The position numbers were made by a program, and so were the translations under genes. Source: Marsupella aquatica (lineage: Eukaryota > Marchantiophyta). Taken from it: a stretch of DNA of 64,000 bases. Below the pieces are notes generated by a model. It saw only the letters and a program-made list of their open reading frames with translations, did no database searches and was not told the DNA's origin. The stretch lies in NCBI GenBank assembly GCA_973895155.1, contig OZ316894.1, forward strand, positions 14,632,001-14,696,000, given 5' to 3'. The stretch's first letter is position 1. Each line of letters starts with the position of its first letter. Below are positions 32,480 to 43,449 of this stretch, one piece after another.

Positions 32480-34762
32480 TCCAATGTATATTCCTCCAAT
32501 GTATATTCCTGCTTGCCGCTGAGGGCCCATTTTGGTTCGTTTGGGGCCCAGTATTGGTACCATTACTTGGCAGCCAAAGGTTCGAAGGTGAGTTATGTTG
32601 GGGATGGTGCCGAGTGCCAGAGTGTGTGGTGAGCTTGAGTTGTATGCTGACGGTCTGTAACTGAGTAGTGTGGCAGAGTGTAGGATGGCATGTCCCCATG
32701 CGGTTGTGGGGAGGTTGCTCTGCATCAGTATTGGTCTGGCAATTATTTGGAGGCGTTTTATCAATGATTCCGCTGTCCCGTTTTGGAAGTGGACGTGGGG
32801 GACGGGGTACTGTACGTCTATGCCTGTAGCAGTGCAAAAGTCTTCAAAGGTTTTGGAGGTAAATTCCCCTGCATTGTCCACTCTGATTGTCTGGATCTGG
32901 TTATCCGGGAATTGTGCTCTTAGTTTCAAGATGTGAGCCAGTAAGCGAGGGAAAACTAGATTTCTTGTGGATAGGAGTGAGATTTGGGACCATTTAGTTG
33001 AGGCATCTATTACTGCTAGGTAAAAGCGGAATGGGCCACTAGGGGGGTCGATCGGTCCACATACATCTGCGTGGATCCGTTCCAGAAAGTTGGGGATTCT
33101 GGTTCCAGGTGGGGTTGGTGAGGGCCTTATTATCAGTTTACCTTGTGAACAGGCAAGGCATGGTCCGAGCATAGATGTGGGGTGTACTGTAGGCGGTATG
33201 CCCTTGGTCTGTTTAACGATTCTCTGGAACATGTTAAGGCCCGGGTGGCCAAGTCTCCTGTGCCAGATCTCTGTGATGGGGTTTTGTGGCTTTTGATTCT
33301 CTGGCTCGGTATGGAAGCTGTGTATGTTGGTAGTATAAAAGCCGGGGTGATGGGCTTTTAGTGTTTCCAGGATCCCATTGTTCTGTGGAGTCTTGGATGT
33401 GATATGTAGGACTTCGAGTTTGTTGGAAGTCCCAGTTTGGATATGCAGATCATTGGCTCTTATGTCTCCAAAACTTAGGAGGTTCCTGGTGGCTTTGGGT
33501 GCGTATATGGCAGAGTGTATCTTTATCACTGTGCCTTGTGGTAATGTGACGGTTGCAGGTCCGTAGCCCTCCTCTAACTGATGTTGGCCCATTATGGTGG
33601 TGACCTTTCGCTGTGATGGGGTTATGTGGGTAAAGTATTCCTTATTTTTCAGAATTGAATGTGAGGTCCCACTATCGACTATACATGAGTGAGGATTGTT
33701 TGGGTTCTTTGTGTGGTTCCTTATAATCATGTTGATCTCGGGAAGGATCTCAACGGAGTCCATGAAAGTGCCATATGTTTCAGGTGCGTTTGTGTTCATG
33801 CTTTTCTTATAAAGGGCTACTAGATGTGAAGGTGCTCTGCAGTGTTTCTGAATGTGCCCTTTAGTTCCACAGCGAAAACAGAGAGGGGGGTTGGTGGTCA
33901 TATCTCGTTGGTTGTGCTGGTCCTCGTTGAACTTCGTGCGATTCTGATTATTGTTCTCTCTCGTCCAGGTGTTCCACGAGCTCCTGCCGTTGTATCTCGA
34001 TCTGCCTTGGCCGCGTCCTCGGTGGAAATTCCCTCTGCCGCCTCGTTGAAAGTTATTGCTTCGACCCCTATTCGGGCTGCGTCCCCTGGTGCCTGCGCGG
34101 CCTCGATAGTTTCTTGATTCTCCCCTCTGTGGTGTGGCGTAGTTGGTCTCGGGAGCTGATGTGGACGGGAGGGTCCCCGGTGGGCGTTTCTGCGAATTTT
34201 GTAGTAGTAGGAGCTGGTGCTTTTCAGCCAGCAGCATATGCGCAATTAGTTCGGAGTATTTGGTAAAGGCCATATTCCTGTATTGTGTAGAGAGGATAAG
34301 GTTTGAAGAATGAAGAGTTGACAGTGTTTTTTCGATCTGCTCTGCATCGTTTATTGGTTGGCCGCAGATGGCCAGTTGTGCGATGATCCTGAATAGCTCA
34401 CTGTTATAATCTGCGACCGTCTTGTAGTCTTGGACGCGCAGATTGATCCAGTCGTGGCGAGCTGCGGGTAGGTAGATAGTTCGAATGTGATCGAAACGGG
34501 ATTGTAGGTCATCCCATAGTAGCCGGGGATTGAATTCGTTCATGTATTGTTTCTTCAATGGCTCGCATAGATGGTGCCGAATTAGTATTAAGGCCTTCGC
34601 CTTTTGTGGGAGAGTAGTTCCCGCATCTGTAATGATCGTGTCTTGGAGTTCTTTTGCTGCGAGGTGGGCCTCAATATCTAGAGTCCAGGATAGGTAATTT
34701 GCGCCGTCTATACTCAGAGGTTGAAATAGGAGTTTCTCGATGGAGTTAGTGGGTACAGCCAT
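32480..34762 (-). pseudogene. copia 4 gag, protease and integrase, 3' truncated
   Basis: One long open frame from ATG 34762 (MAVPTNSIEKLLFQPLSIDG). Gag with an Arg/Gly-rich stretch, zinc knuckle CFRCGTKGHIQKHC, aspartic protease CIVDSGTSHSI, GAG-pre-integrase EIWHRRLGHPG...CLACSQGK, integrase with HADVCGP, RVDNAGEF and QNGTAE (D, D, E). About 760 residues are intact. It stops near 32490 after GIYIG, in the region that links integrase to reverse transcriptase; a 15-bp stretch is doubled there. Read on the opposite strand to copia 3 and of different LTR sequence. Confidence 0.9.
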
Positions 34763-35078
34763 CTTCTATCAATTGGTCAATTGATCCTGTGATAATAACA
34801 ATATATCCGTTCGCACTTGACTGAGTGATGATGTGGGGCTATGTCCCTTCTTGAGTCGTTGTCTCTCAAGTTGAATTCCTGGGTCTGCCTCCGCTTCTTC
34901 TATTGTCAGCCCCCTCAAATCCCAATCCGTGGAATCGTGGTCAAATTATACCACTCCCGATCGATCTGCTGCCCGAAAAATTAGTTTCTATGGTGCTGAA
35001 TCAATCGCCTTGGCATGAATGTCCCTCTGAAGCTTGTTTGAAAAAAAAATTCTCGTTGCAGACATCGTGCTGATAACG
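34763..35078 (-). other. copia 4 leader with probable primer-binding site
   Basis: Non-coding stretch between gag and LTR. The sequence next to the LTR, read leftwards, is ACACGTTATCAGCACGA, a stretch often found at this place in copia elements and taken here as the primer-binding site. Confidence 0.55.
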
Positions 35079-35227
35079 TGTTGTAGCTCATCGACAACTA
35101 ACACCTTTATTCATTCCTCTTCCAATACATATAGTCCCTTAGGCAGGTAGGGTAGTTAGGCGGTTAGTCTTAACCAACTGTGGTAGGTCTAACCTTAGTT
35201 AGGCTAGAGTTAACTCGGGTTACAACA
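35079..35227 (-). repeat. 5' LTR of copia 4
   Basis: 149 bp with inverted ends TGTTGTA...TACAACA, adjoining the primer-binding stretch. It is short but within the known copia range. Confidence 0.7.
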
Positions 35228-36439
35228 CTATTCACTCTTTGGTTGCATTATCATGAAGGTCTCCACTTGACTCTATTCTCTCATTCAACATGGAAGGATC
35301 CAATGCGCAGAGGTGTTATCACGAGAAGTGCCTTGCACAGCTTGAGAAGTTTAGGACGACCATTACTGTTCAAGCTAAAATTGATAGCTCTTTCTAATAA
35401 GTTGTCAATATGGAGTTCTGGTCGGGAGCCTATGTGTTATCCATTGTGTAGTCAAGAAGCCCAAAAGCAAAGTCTCATCACCAGCCTCCCGGATGATCTG
35501 GCAGAGGAACACATTTGGCCTCTACTTTGAAACAAATTTGAATGCTACATTCAACACAATCAACAATATGCGTGTATTATCGAGAGTTAGTAGGAAATGG
35601 AGATTTCTAATGACTCAATTAAAGGTATGGGCAGCCGTAAAAGTGCTGCTAAACATTGTTAAAAACATATTTGAAGATTGACATTGGACTCAACACTCAA
35701 TCGCGTCCACGTTCCAAGTCCTCTTGCATCAAATTCCTCCTATTGATACCCTCAACATGATATCACCTATATCATTGAAGTCTTGGGTGACATATTATAT
35801 CTGGAAGACGGAGAGATATGAGATTGATCTGTATGGCAGTTTCTTTGATGAGGATGAGCTTGGAAGGGTCAAGCTATGGGTGGAGAACAGGCTAAATACA
35901 TTGGTATGGTGTGACAATATAGCGGGTTGGGAGAGCAACAATCCCGATAGTGGGTACGGGCTTCATAGTGATGATATTTTATCATTTAGGGTTTAGGGTC
36001 CATTTTAGGAAGCAGTTGGTCGGCCGCCATGTTGGTTTAGGTTTAGTTTAGAAGGATTTATCCTCACATGCTAGTTTTGGTTTAGATTTAGTAACATGGA
36101 CACATTTTGTATGAGTTTGTGATTAATAAATTACTTGACATTTGCATGGCAAACATGTTTGGCACAATATTTTTTCAATGTTGACTATCTCACCGACATG
36201 CAAACTTGGCGAGGGTCTCTGAGATTATTATTGGCTAGATCTCGGCCACCTTCTCCAAGATATGCTAACGTATGTCAAATTGTTGGTCGTATCATTGGAC
36301 GTACGTCAAATCACCAATGTTGACCACCTCGCGCAAAACTTGGTGAGGGTCTCTGAGATGATTGTTGGCCAGATCTTGGAAGCCCTCTTTGAGATATGCT
36401 TGCGTGCCTCATATTGCTCCAGGTGACAATAGAACATTA
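35228..36439. other. unassigned region
   Basis: No gene recognised. One open frame at 35724-35996 (+, 90 residues, LKSWVTYYIWKTERYEIDLY) has no family I know. TTTAGGGTTTAGGG occurs at 35985-35998. Confidence 0.35.
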
Positions 36440-36780
36440 CAACAACCTCCAATCTCAGAGACCCATGCCGACATGGGATGACGTACTTTGTCCAAAGGAC
36501 ACAACTTATCGACCCTCTTAATAGTTTTAAAGGTTAGCTACAACATACACCGTGTTTCTCAAAGACCCTCGCCGACATGGATGATGTACTTTGGCCAGAT
36601 GACACAACTTGTTGACCCTCTTAACAATTTTAAAGGTTAACTACAACATACACTGTGTCTCTCAAAGACCCTCTCCGACATGGGATGACATACTTTGGCC
36701 AGACAACACAACTTGTTGACCCTCTTAATAGTTTTAAAGGTTAGCTACAACATACACCACGTGGAGCAGAGACTCTCTCC
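36440..36780 (+). repeat. ~104-bp tandem repeat
   Basis: Three units containing GACCCTCTTAATAGTTTTAAAGG, spaced 103-104 bp (36511, 36614, 36718), each followed by an ACTACAACATACAC segment and an AGACCCTCGCCGACATGG segment. Degraded single pieces lie near 36340 and 37010. Confidence 0.75.
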
Positions 36781-37698
36781 GAGATGAAATTAACGGTACT
36801 CCGTTTCAAATGATGTCAGAGACCCTTGCCAAAATACAATGATGAATACCCAAAAGTGCATGCAAAGCCTACAATCAAGTGACAATGATGAAGTGCTTGT
36901 ACAATCCCAAAAACTAATCATGACGGTGAAAAGATTTGACCATTAGAGGTTGATAAAACACCTCCACAACTTGGAGACCCTCTCACCTCGGAGTCACTGG
37001 CCTCCAATCTTAGAGACCCTTGCCGACATGGGATGATATATAGTGGCCTGAGGATGACAAAGCGCTTGTATAGTCCCAAAAACTAATCATGACGTCTATG
37101 ACCATGACCAATCACCATAAATTCATTTGTGTTGGCCAAACTTGGAGTGCGTCTAAATAGACATGTTGTTATTACAAGGGTTGAGTTGAATATGGTAGGA
37201 TACCAATGATTGCTGAATTGTTAGCGACAATGTTGATGATCGTCTCAACCATAGTAGATCACCTCAACACAAACTCAATAGTGTTGACGGGATGTGACAT
37301 GCATGTGAATAAACATGTACCTGTTATATGACAATTGCTTTTATGCCCGATCCCTGTTTATACATATTTGGTGTAATATACGAGTGGGCGTTGGGTATAT
37401 GAAGTATGTGAATTAGTTATTCCATACCAGAGTCATTGTTATCAAAGTCCTTGTAAACATGGCGCAAACAAAGATGGAGGTGAAGGCAATGTGGCAGCGT
37501 GGTGCGCCCTCCCATTTTCCCCCTTCTTTCTTATCAAGGAAGAGCACCTCTTCAAGAAGGAAATGGAGGCGCCCAAGGAGCAACCATATCCAAGCTTCTA
37601 AGGCTATTTTTGGATCACCAATTGTATGAGTGTAGCCCATGGCCGGACTGGAGTCTGTGATTGGTGTCCAAGACATGGACACACCCATTGTCCCATAG
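36781..37698. other. unassigned region
   Basis: No gene seen. It contains degraded pieces of the neighbouring 104-bp repeat (GAGACCCTTGCCGACATGGG near 37013). Confidence 0.35.
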
Positions 37699-38318
37699 AA
37701 GAGGAAACAAGGTTGGCCAAGGAAGCATCCCATCGTAATGTTGATTACGTTACCAGATAATGAAGCTCCTTGGCTCTTGACAGAGAAGAGGAAACAAGGT
37801 TGTCCTAGGAAGCATCCCATCATCATGTTGATTGCATTACCAGATAATGAAGCTCCTCGGATTTTGACAGAGAAGAGGAAATGAGTTCATCCCAGGATGC
37901 ATCCTGTTGCAATGGCTACCACACTGCCTGACGATGACGATGAAGCTCAGATAATGGAGCTCCTCGGCTCTTGATAGAGAAGAGAAAACAAGGTCATCCC
38001 AAGAAGCATCATATTGCAATGGCTATCACACTGCCGGACGGTGATGGTGAAGCTCCTCGTTTGTTGAGATCTTCAGACAATGGCAAGGTTGTTGGTTGTG
38101 CAAATAGAATCTCAGAGAAGTTGAAGATGCCCACAAATGGTGCTGCTAAGTTCCGCAATTGTGACAACACAACCAGCCACAAGGACTTGCCCAGTTCCAA
38201 GTGTGCAAAATGTGTTGATGTTGACTCTGGGTTTGCTAAGAAGTTGCTACAGAGTTTGGATAAGGAGATTACAGAACACAAAGCATACTTGTGTAATTGT
38301 AAAGTTGGGCGCGCTTAG
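37699..38318 (+). pseudogene. remnant of an AT-hook-like repeat protein
   Basis: Three 87-bp units in one frame (starts 37699, 37786, 37873) and a fourth at about 37978 after an 18-bp offset. Each unit codes KRKQG-x-P-[RK]-KHP followed by an MLITLPDNEAP-like stretch. The AT-hook core would be RGRP; here GRP has become GWP, GCP and GHP, and the third unit carries TGA. A last open part (37971-38318) ends with SSKCAKC. Probably a decayed DNA-binding protein or transposon accessory gene; inference only. Confidence 0.45.
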
Positions 38319-41300
38319 CGCTAGGTTACGGGAATAAAGTACAGTTTGCACATCCCTCCTTGCCTGAACCCTCAGTTTATGCCAGCCTAAGCCAAAATCT
38401 ATGTGAAGACAAATATTTTGGCGTGACAGTTTGAAAACGTCATTCCAATTGACATTTTCATCTCAAGAAATTCCTGCAAATATAACTTCTTCAATTTCGG
38501 CGGTTGATTCTCTCGAGAATAACTCCCATACTTAATGTGAATGGTGAGAGATTTTTCCTAACCTGATTTTTGAAGTGAACTTAGGACATTCATTGCAAGA
38601 GGCCCCGGATGAACAGGTTTGGCTGCAACAATTGTAAGATTTTGTGCTACCTCCACAATGTATTGCAAAAGGACCAAATTTTTTTCTTATGTCCACTGTT
38701 TCTGATGAAGTCAACAATGGGCAAGTGGGCACGTTAGAGATGATTCTTCTAATGCTCTTGGATCCACTATTTTCATTAGATTGTCACTAAAGAACGTGAC
38801 CCACGGTTGGCTCCAAGAATTGTCCCTCCGCTAAATTTCTGGCAGTAAATGTCATCATCCGAGGTGAACTGAGACAGCAATATGTGACTCATTTTGGCTC
38901 ATGTGACTGCATTGTGACTCAACGTGACGTGACCCACGTTGTGACCCTTGGAGTTGCAAAAGTTGAGACCAAAAAATGGAAGTCACTATTGATACTGGGC
39001 TTTGCAACTTGCTTGATACCCATTTGTGACTGATCTGTGACTTTATTGTGGAGTCTAGCTTTGTTACTACGTGATTGCAATGTGACTTTAATGAGTCATG
39101 GTAAGTCACATACATGACTTTACTCACATTCAACAACGACTATCTTGTGACCATTTAGTGTCACAAGATAGACCACTGGAGACCCTTGCCCGGGTCACAC
39201 AACAGAACCATTTGGGCCTCTATATAGTCATGTTTATAACTAATAAGGTTCACATGCAAGCTGTAACCATGACTAATGAACACAGAGGGACAGTTCATAA
39301 GGAGAGAGAGCACTCCACATTACAATACATAGAAACACTGATGTTCTAACTTTAGAAATATAACACATTGAATACAAGAAATGAACATAGCATGAATGAC
39401 AGTAGAAAATGGGAGCTTTCGATAGGAATTTGAGTGGGGAAGAAATGAAACGGCCGACGGTGGGCAGGAGTGTGAGTGTATGTTGAGCTTTTGGAATGTA
39501 GAGAAAAGGGAGAGGGGAGTTCGCGAGGAGTAGACGACAGAGAGTGGGGTGCTATGAAGTTGGTGGTGAATGGGTGATATTCAGCGGAGAATGATGGTTG
39601 CTACAGAGATGAGATTTTTGGAAATTCAAGTGAAGGTTGAGGCGTGATGGAGGTTCAGAAGGGAGGTGAGTTGAAACAACCAAACGGTAACAGAGTATCA
39701 GAAAGGTTATTAGAAGATCTGGAGAGTGAATGAAACAGGACGCATGCTGCCGATCGTCGGGGCTGCTTAATTTTTTTTTTTTTTTGGGGTGAACGAGGAA
39801 GCAGAAGAGAATGCTAAGAATACTGGAGAGGAGGACGAAAAAGGGGATAAGGCTAAGGTCCAAGAAAGAATTCGGAGCTTGGTAGTCGTGGATGCTGTTG
39901 GAAATTTTCTGGGTTAAGAGGGCGAAGCAGGTGCGGCGGGAACGGAGGGCAATGGTGTTGATAAGCTCCTGTTTTGATGAGATGGCAAAAAAATGAGTAA
40001 CCGATAGCTTAAGGACAAAGGAGGTGTTCAAATGTGGGAAATGAAATTACAGCAAAGTCGATCAGTTGTTCCAGGAGGCTGTGATTGTGTTGAAGTGATC
40101 ATTTGAGGCTAAGGATAGAGGACGTAAGATCGAACGGGATGGAGTGTGGATCTGAGAAAAAAAGGCGTCCAGAGGCAGTCGAGGAGATCTTGGAGATTTG
40201 GTGTGCTTGATTGTGCTGGTTACGTGAAAGACTGCAATCCCCTATCGACGCGGATTCACCTCGTGGCTGTAAGTATAGTTGTCTAGGTGATGTATGCATT
40301 GCGTGTTTAGGGTCTAGGTGACATCGCTGTTGAGCTCAATTTGCGAGCTGCCTAGGTCCATTGCCAAATGCTGCTTCCTTCAATCGCCTGGTGCCTGCTG
40401 TTACAATGGCCTGCTCAATCATGCACCCAATCGCCTGGAGCTCATTCGCCTGGAGCTTCATCCGTCTGATTCATACTGTTATTGGACCTCCCTGTTGCCC
40501 GAAGTGTATACACTCCTAGCATTGTCGTCCCAAACTGCAAAACGCTTCTCCCTGTTCTGTCCTCGTGCTTCACTATTTGTATTCAGGTGTTTTTATCAGT
40601 TTCAGAGGGGAGGTCATTGTTTCTGCAAGCTGTTGGTGAGCTAAGCAGCCGCTGTGTGTAGGTTTAGGGAGCTTGGAGTGGAAGCCGATGTCCGGGGAAC
40701 CGTTTGAAGCGGTCTGAAAACTAGTTTCTATAGTTTCTTAGGGACTGATTAGAAAATAAGTTTAAATCACTTTCTAAATACTTTATCTTTCATCAAATCT
40801 CATTCACTACTTTTATCTAAGTTTCTAACTCTTAAGCATTTCAAAAGTCCAAAACATAAGTTCCTTTAAGAATCTTACATCTTTCAGTTTATTTTATTGT
40901 ATTGTATTTCTACCCTAAATTTTAACCACTAGTTTCTAAATTTTTCCCTAAGTTCATACTTTGTTTTTAAATCTAATACACAACCCTTCCTTAAGCTTAG
41001 TTCAAATGAAAAACTTTTTAAAATAAATTCCTTTTATCCATTCACTTTGTTTTAACATCCATTCCATTTTTAAATTCAAGAGTTACAATTAATTTTTAAT
41101 GGGGAAGCCACTCATTTATTTCTTAGGATTGAAGTTACATGTGTTTTTGGCTGTCTCAAACTCTAGATTTCCGACGTTATTTCAGCTTAGGTCAGTCTCA
41201 GTTCTTCAGGTAAGTCGTCAATTGTTTCGCCCAGACATTTGCTACAGAGCCTCATTCGCCAACAAGCCTCCCTTTCGTCTTCACTTTTCTTCTTCATTTC

Positions 41301-43449
41301 TCGGGTCTCTCCCTCTACCCCTCCCTTTCTCCTCGTCTCAATTTTCCAATCTCTCCTTCAAGTCCAACTTCTCCTTCACCATTCATCCTTTCTCTAAAAC
41401 AGAGCACCAAGTTTCAACTCTACTTCCTATTCCTTAGTCTAAACTACAACATGTACAATTCTCATTTTAATTCTCCGTATACACGACCTGTTCCTTCCTG
41501 AAACTTAAATCCAGACTTCCTTAGGCTTCAAGTTATTGTACTTTCATGGGAAACTGGCCTCATATCATTCTCTCCCTATTGTTACTATTCAATTTCTGCT
41601 TTTCAAACCCCGTTTTAAACTCGGAACTATTCCTCTTTGGAGCGGATCTTCCATTTTTCTTGCAGCCGAGCCTTTTCTTCTTAGCATTTTTTGGTTCTCC
41701 ACATTCCATTGCTTTTCCCTCCAGCTGCGCATCAGCCTCTCCTCTCGGATCTTGTGCTTCTCTTAGAATTCCCTTATCTCCTTAGCCTCCGGTTTCTTGT
41801 TCGCCTTTCATTCTCTGTTTCATTTATCTTTCTTTTTCTCTTGTAAAATCCTCTTCAAATCTTCATAGCACTATAGCCCTCCACATTCCAGCACCCAATC
41901 TTCTCCACTACACTTTCCAAATTTCATTCATGATCCATTCTCGTTTCCTATCACCCTCCAGTCCTTCACTGCTCATCCACAAGTTCAGAGTTATCTCTCA
42001 CCCATGTTCGCAACCTGTGCCGATGTAGCACCAAGCCGCCCTAACTGAAGCTGCGTAGCAATCCGAAGCAATATATCGCTCAACGCAAAAGCAGGGCCCG
42101 GTTGGCCTTGCAGCCCGATCATCCACCTTCAACCCTGCCACCAAGCAATGAGCTCTCCGCTGTTGTTCACCCTAAACCTTCAACACTCCCGCAAAGTTGT
42201 GTCTGCCCGCAAGAACAACTCCTTGCAAATCTTTGAACCCGGCCTAAACCCACAGCACAGTCGCGAAACCTAGCAATGTCACCGCTGCAATGTTTTGTGC
42301 TTGCAATAAGCAGCCTCCTAAACCCACAGCTCCTTCCATCGCCAACAAAATGCCAATGACTCAACCCTCCTTCCAACCCCGAGCTCCCAATAGTAGCAAG
42401 AATCCAAGCAGGGTCTCCTGCGCTTTGCACAGCGGAGACAAGATCTCTCTGGAAGCTCGATAGGATTCACTCGAAGGCCCAAGCCTGACGATGTTTGGCT
42501 CTTCCTTCCCCCTCACCAAATGCCAAAACATAGGGTGCGCGAACCAGTGTCGTTTCTCCCAAGGGTTTTGGCACAAGGGGTTTGAGCAAAACAATTTGTG
42601 CAGGGCAAAGGCATTACGATGTAACATGTGGAAACTTGCGGCATGGTCCATGAGGTGAAGGGGTTCATGAAGCCAATTGAGGGCAACACGCATTACAAGG
42701 AAGAGTAGGGAAAATGACCACTCAGTAAAGGCATTGCATGGTACCCTTAACAAAAAGAGTCCCTAATATTGGGCCGTTCAATATTCCTACATGAAGGGAG
42801 CTGCAACCATTTGAAAATGGCCAAGGGGTATATTTGGAGACAGAACGCTGCCAAATGATGTTAGTGGGTTCAGTGTGTGTCTTTCTGTTTGTATGATGGA
42901 GTAACCAGTGGCCAAAATCATGGCGCGCGACTTGCAATTGCACCAGCCTCAGGTATATATAGCCACACCTAGCTATAATCATTGTCAATCATACAGATAA
43001 AGTATATGTGTATGCGTTCGATTTGGGATGTGGGCCGGGATTATTATTTAATAAGAGCCATAGTTACATTGTTCTTATATATGTGCAACCATGGTGATAA
43101 AGATGGCAAAAAGCGCTATTATAATTGTGCTGATCGAGCCACTTATAAAACTTCAAAATAATTGCCTACACTAAGTTACAATTGCAACACTCCAAATAGT
43201 TATAGATATGACTCTCCAAAAATTCACCAAAACGTAGTTGAGAAGGTGTAACAAAGATGACACCAATAACCTTGGAGTCACTGATTTCCAAAGGTCTCAA
43301 GACAGCCATGCAAGGGAGGGTCTCAGATAGGGCCAGTTTCTTCTAGTGTCAAGGCGCATCACCAAAGCTATTGGCAAGATTGCACTCTCCCTGGTATGAT
43401 TTGGCTTCAACAGATTTGACAAATAGACTTCACCAACCGCTCTTCTGCA
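38319..43449. other. 5-kb region without a supportable gene
   Basis: Features seen: an irregular GTGAC-rich stretch (38870-39130), a poly-T run near 39769-39785, a very AT-rich stretch (40740-41090), a pyrimidine-rich stretch (41210-41950), and open frames on the minus strand at 42361-42753 and 42722-42988 that I cannot assign. No LTR, splice pattern or known motif was found. Confidence 0.4.

Noticed and set aside
36440-36780. CRISPR-like array
   Set aside because: Units are contiguous 104-bp repeats without spacers; the sequence is eukaryotic.
38308-38323. GCGCGCTTAGCGCTAGG as another type I palindrome
   Set aside because: Arms are not in the right order and the YNR centre is missing; probably chance similarity.
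42361-42988. Minus-strand frames with QNPWEKRHWFAHPMFWHLV as a known gene
   Set aside because: Suggestive but not matched to any family I know, frames are broken, and no splice or element context supports it.
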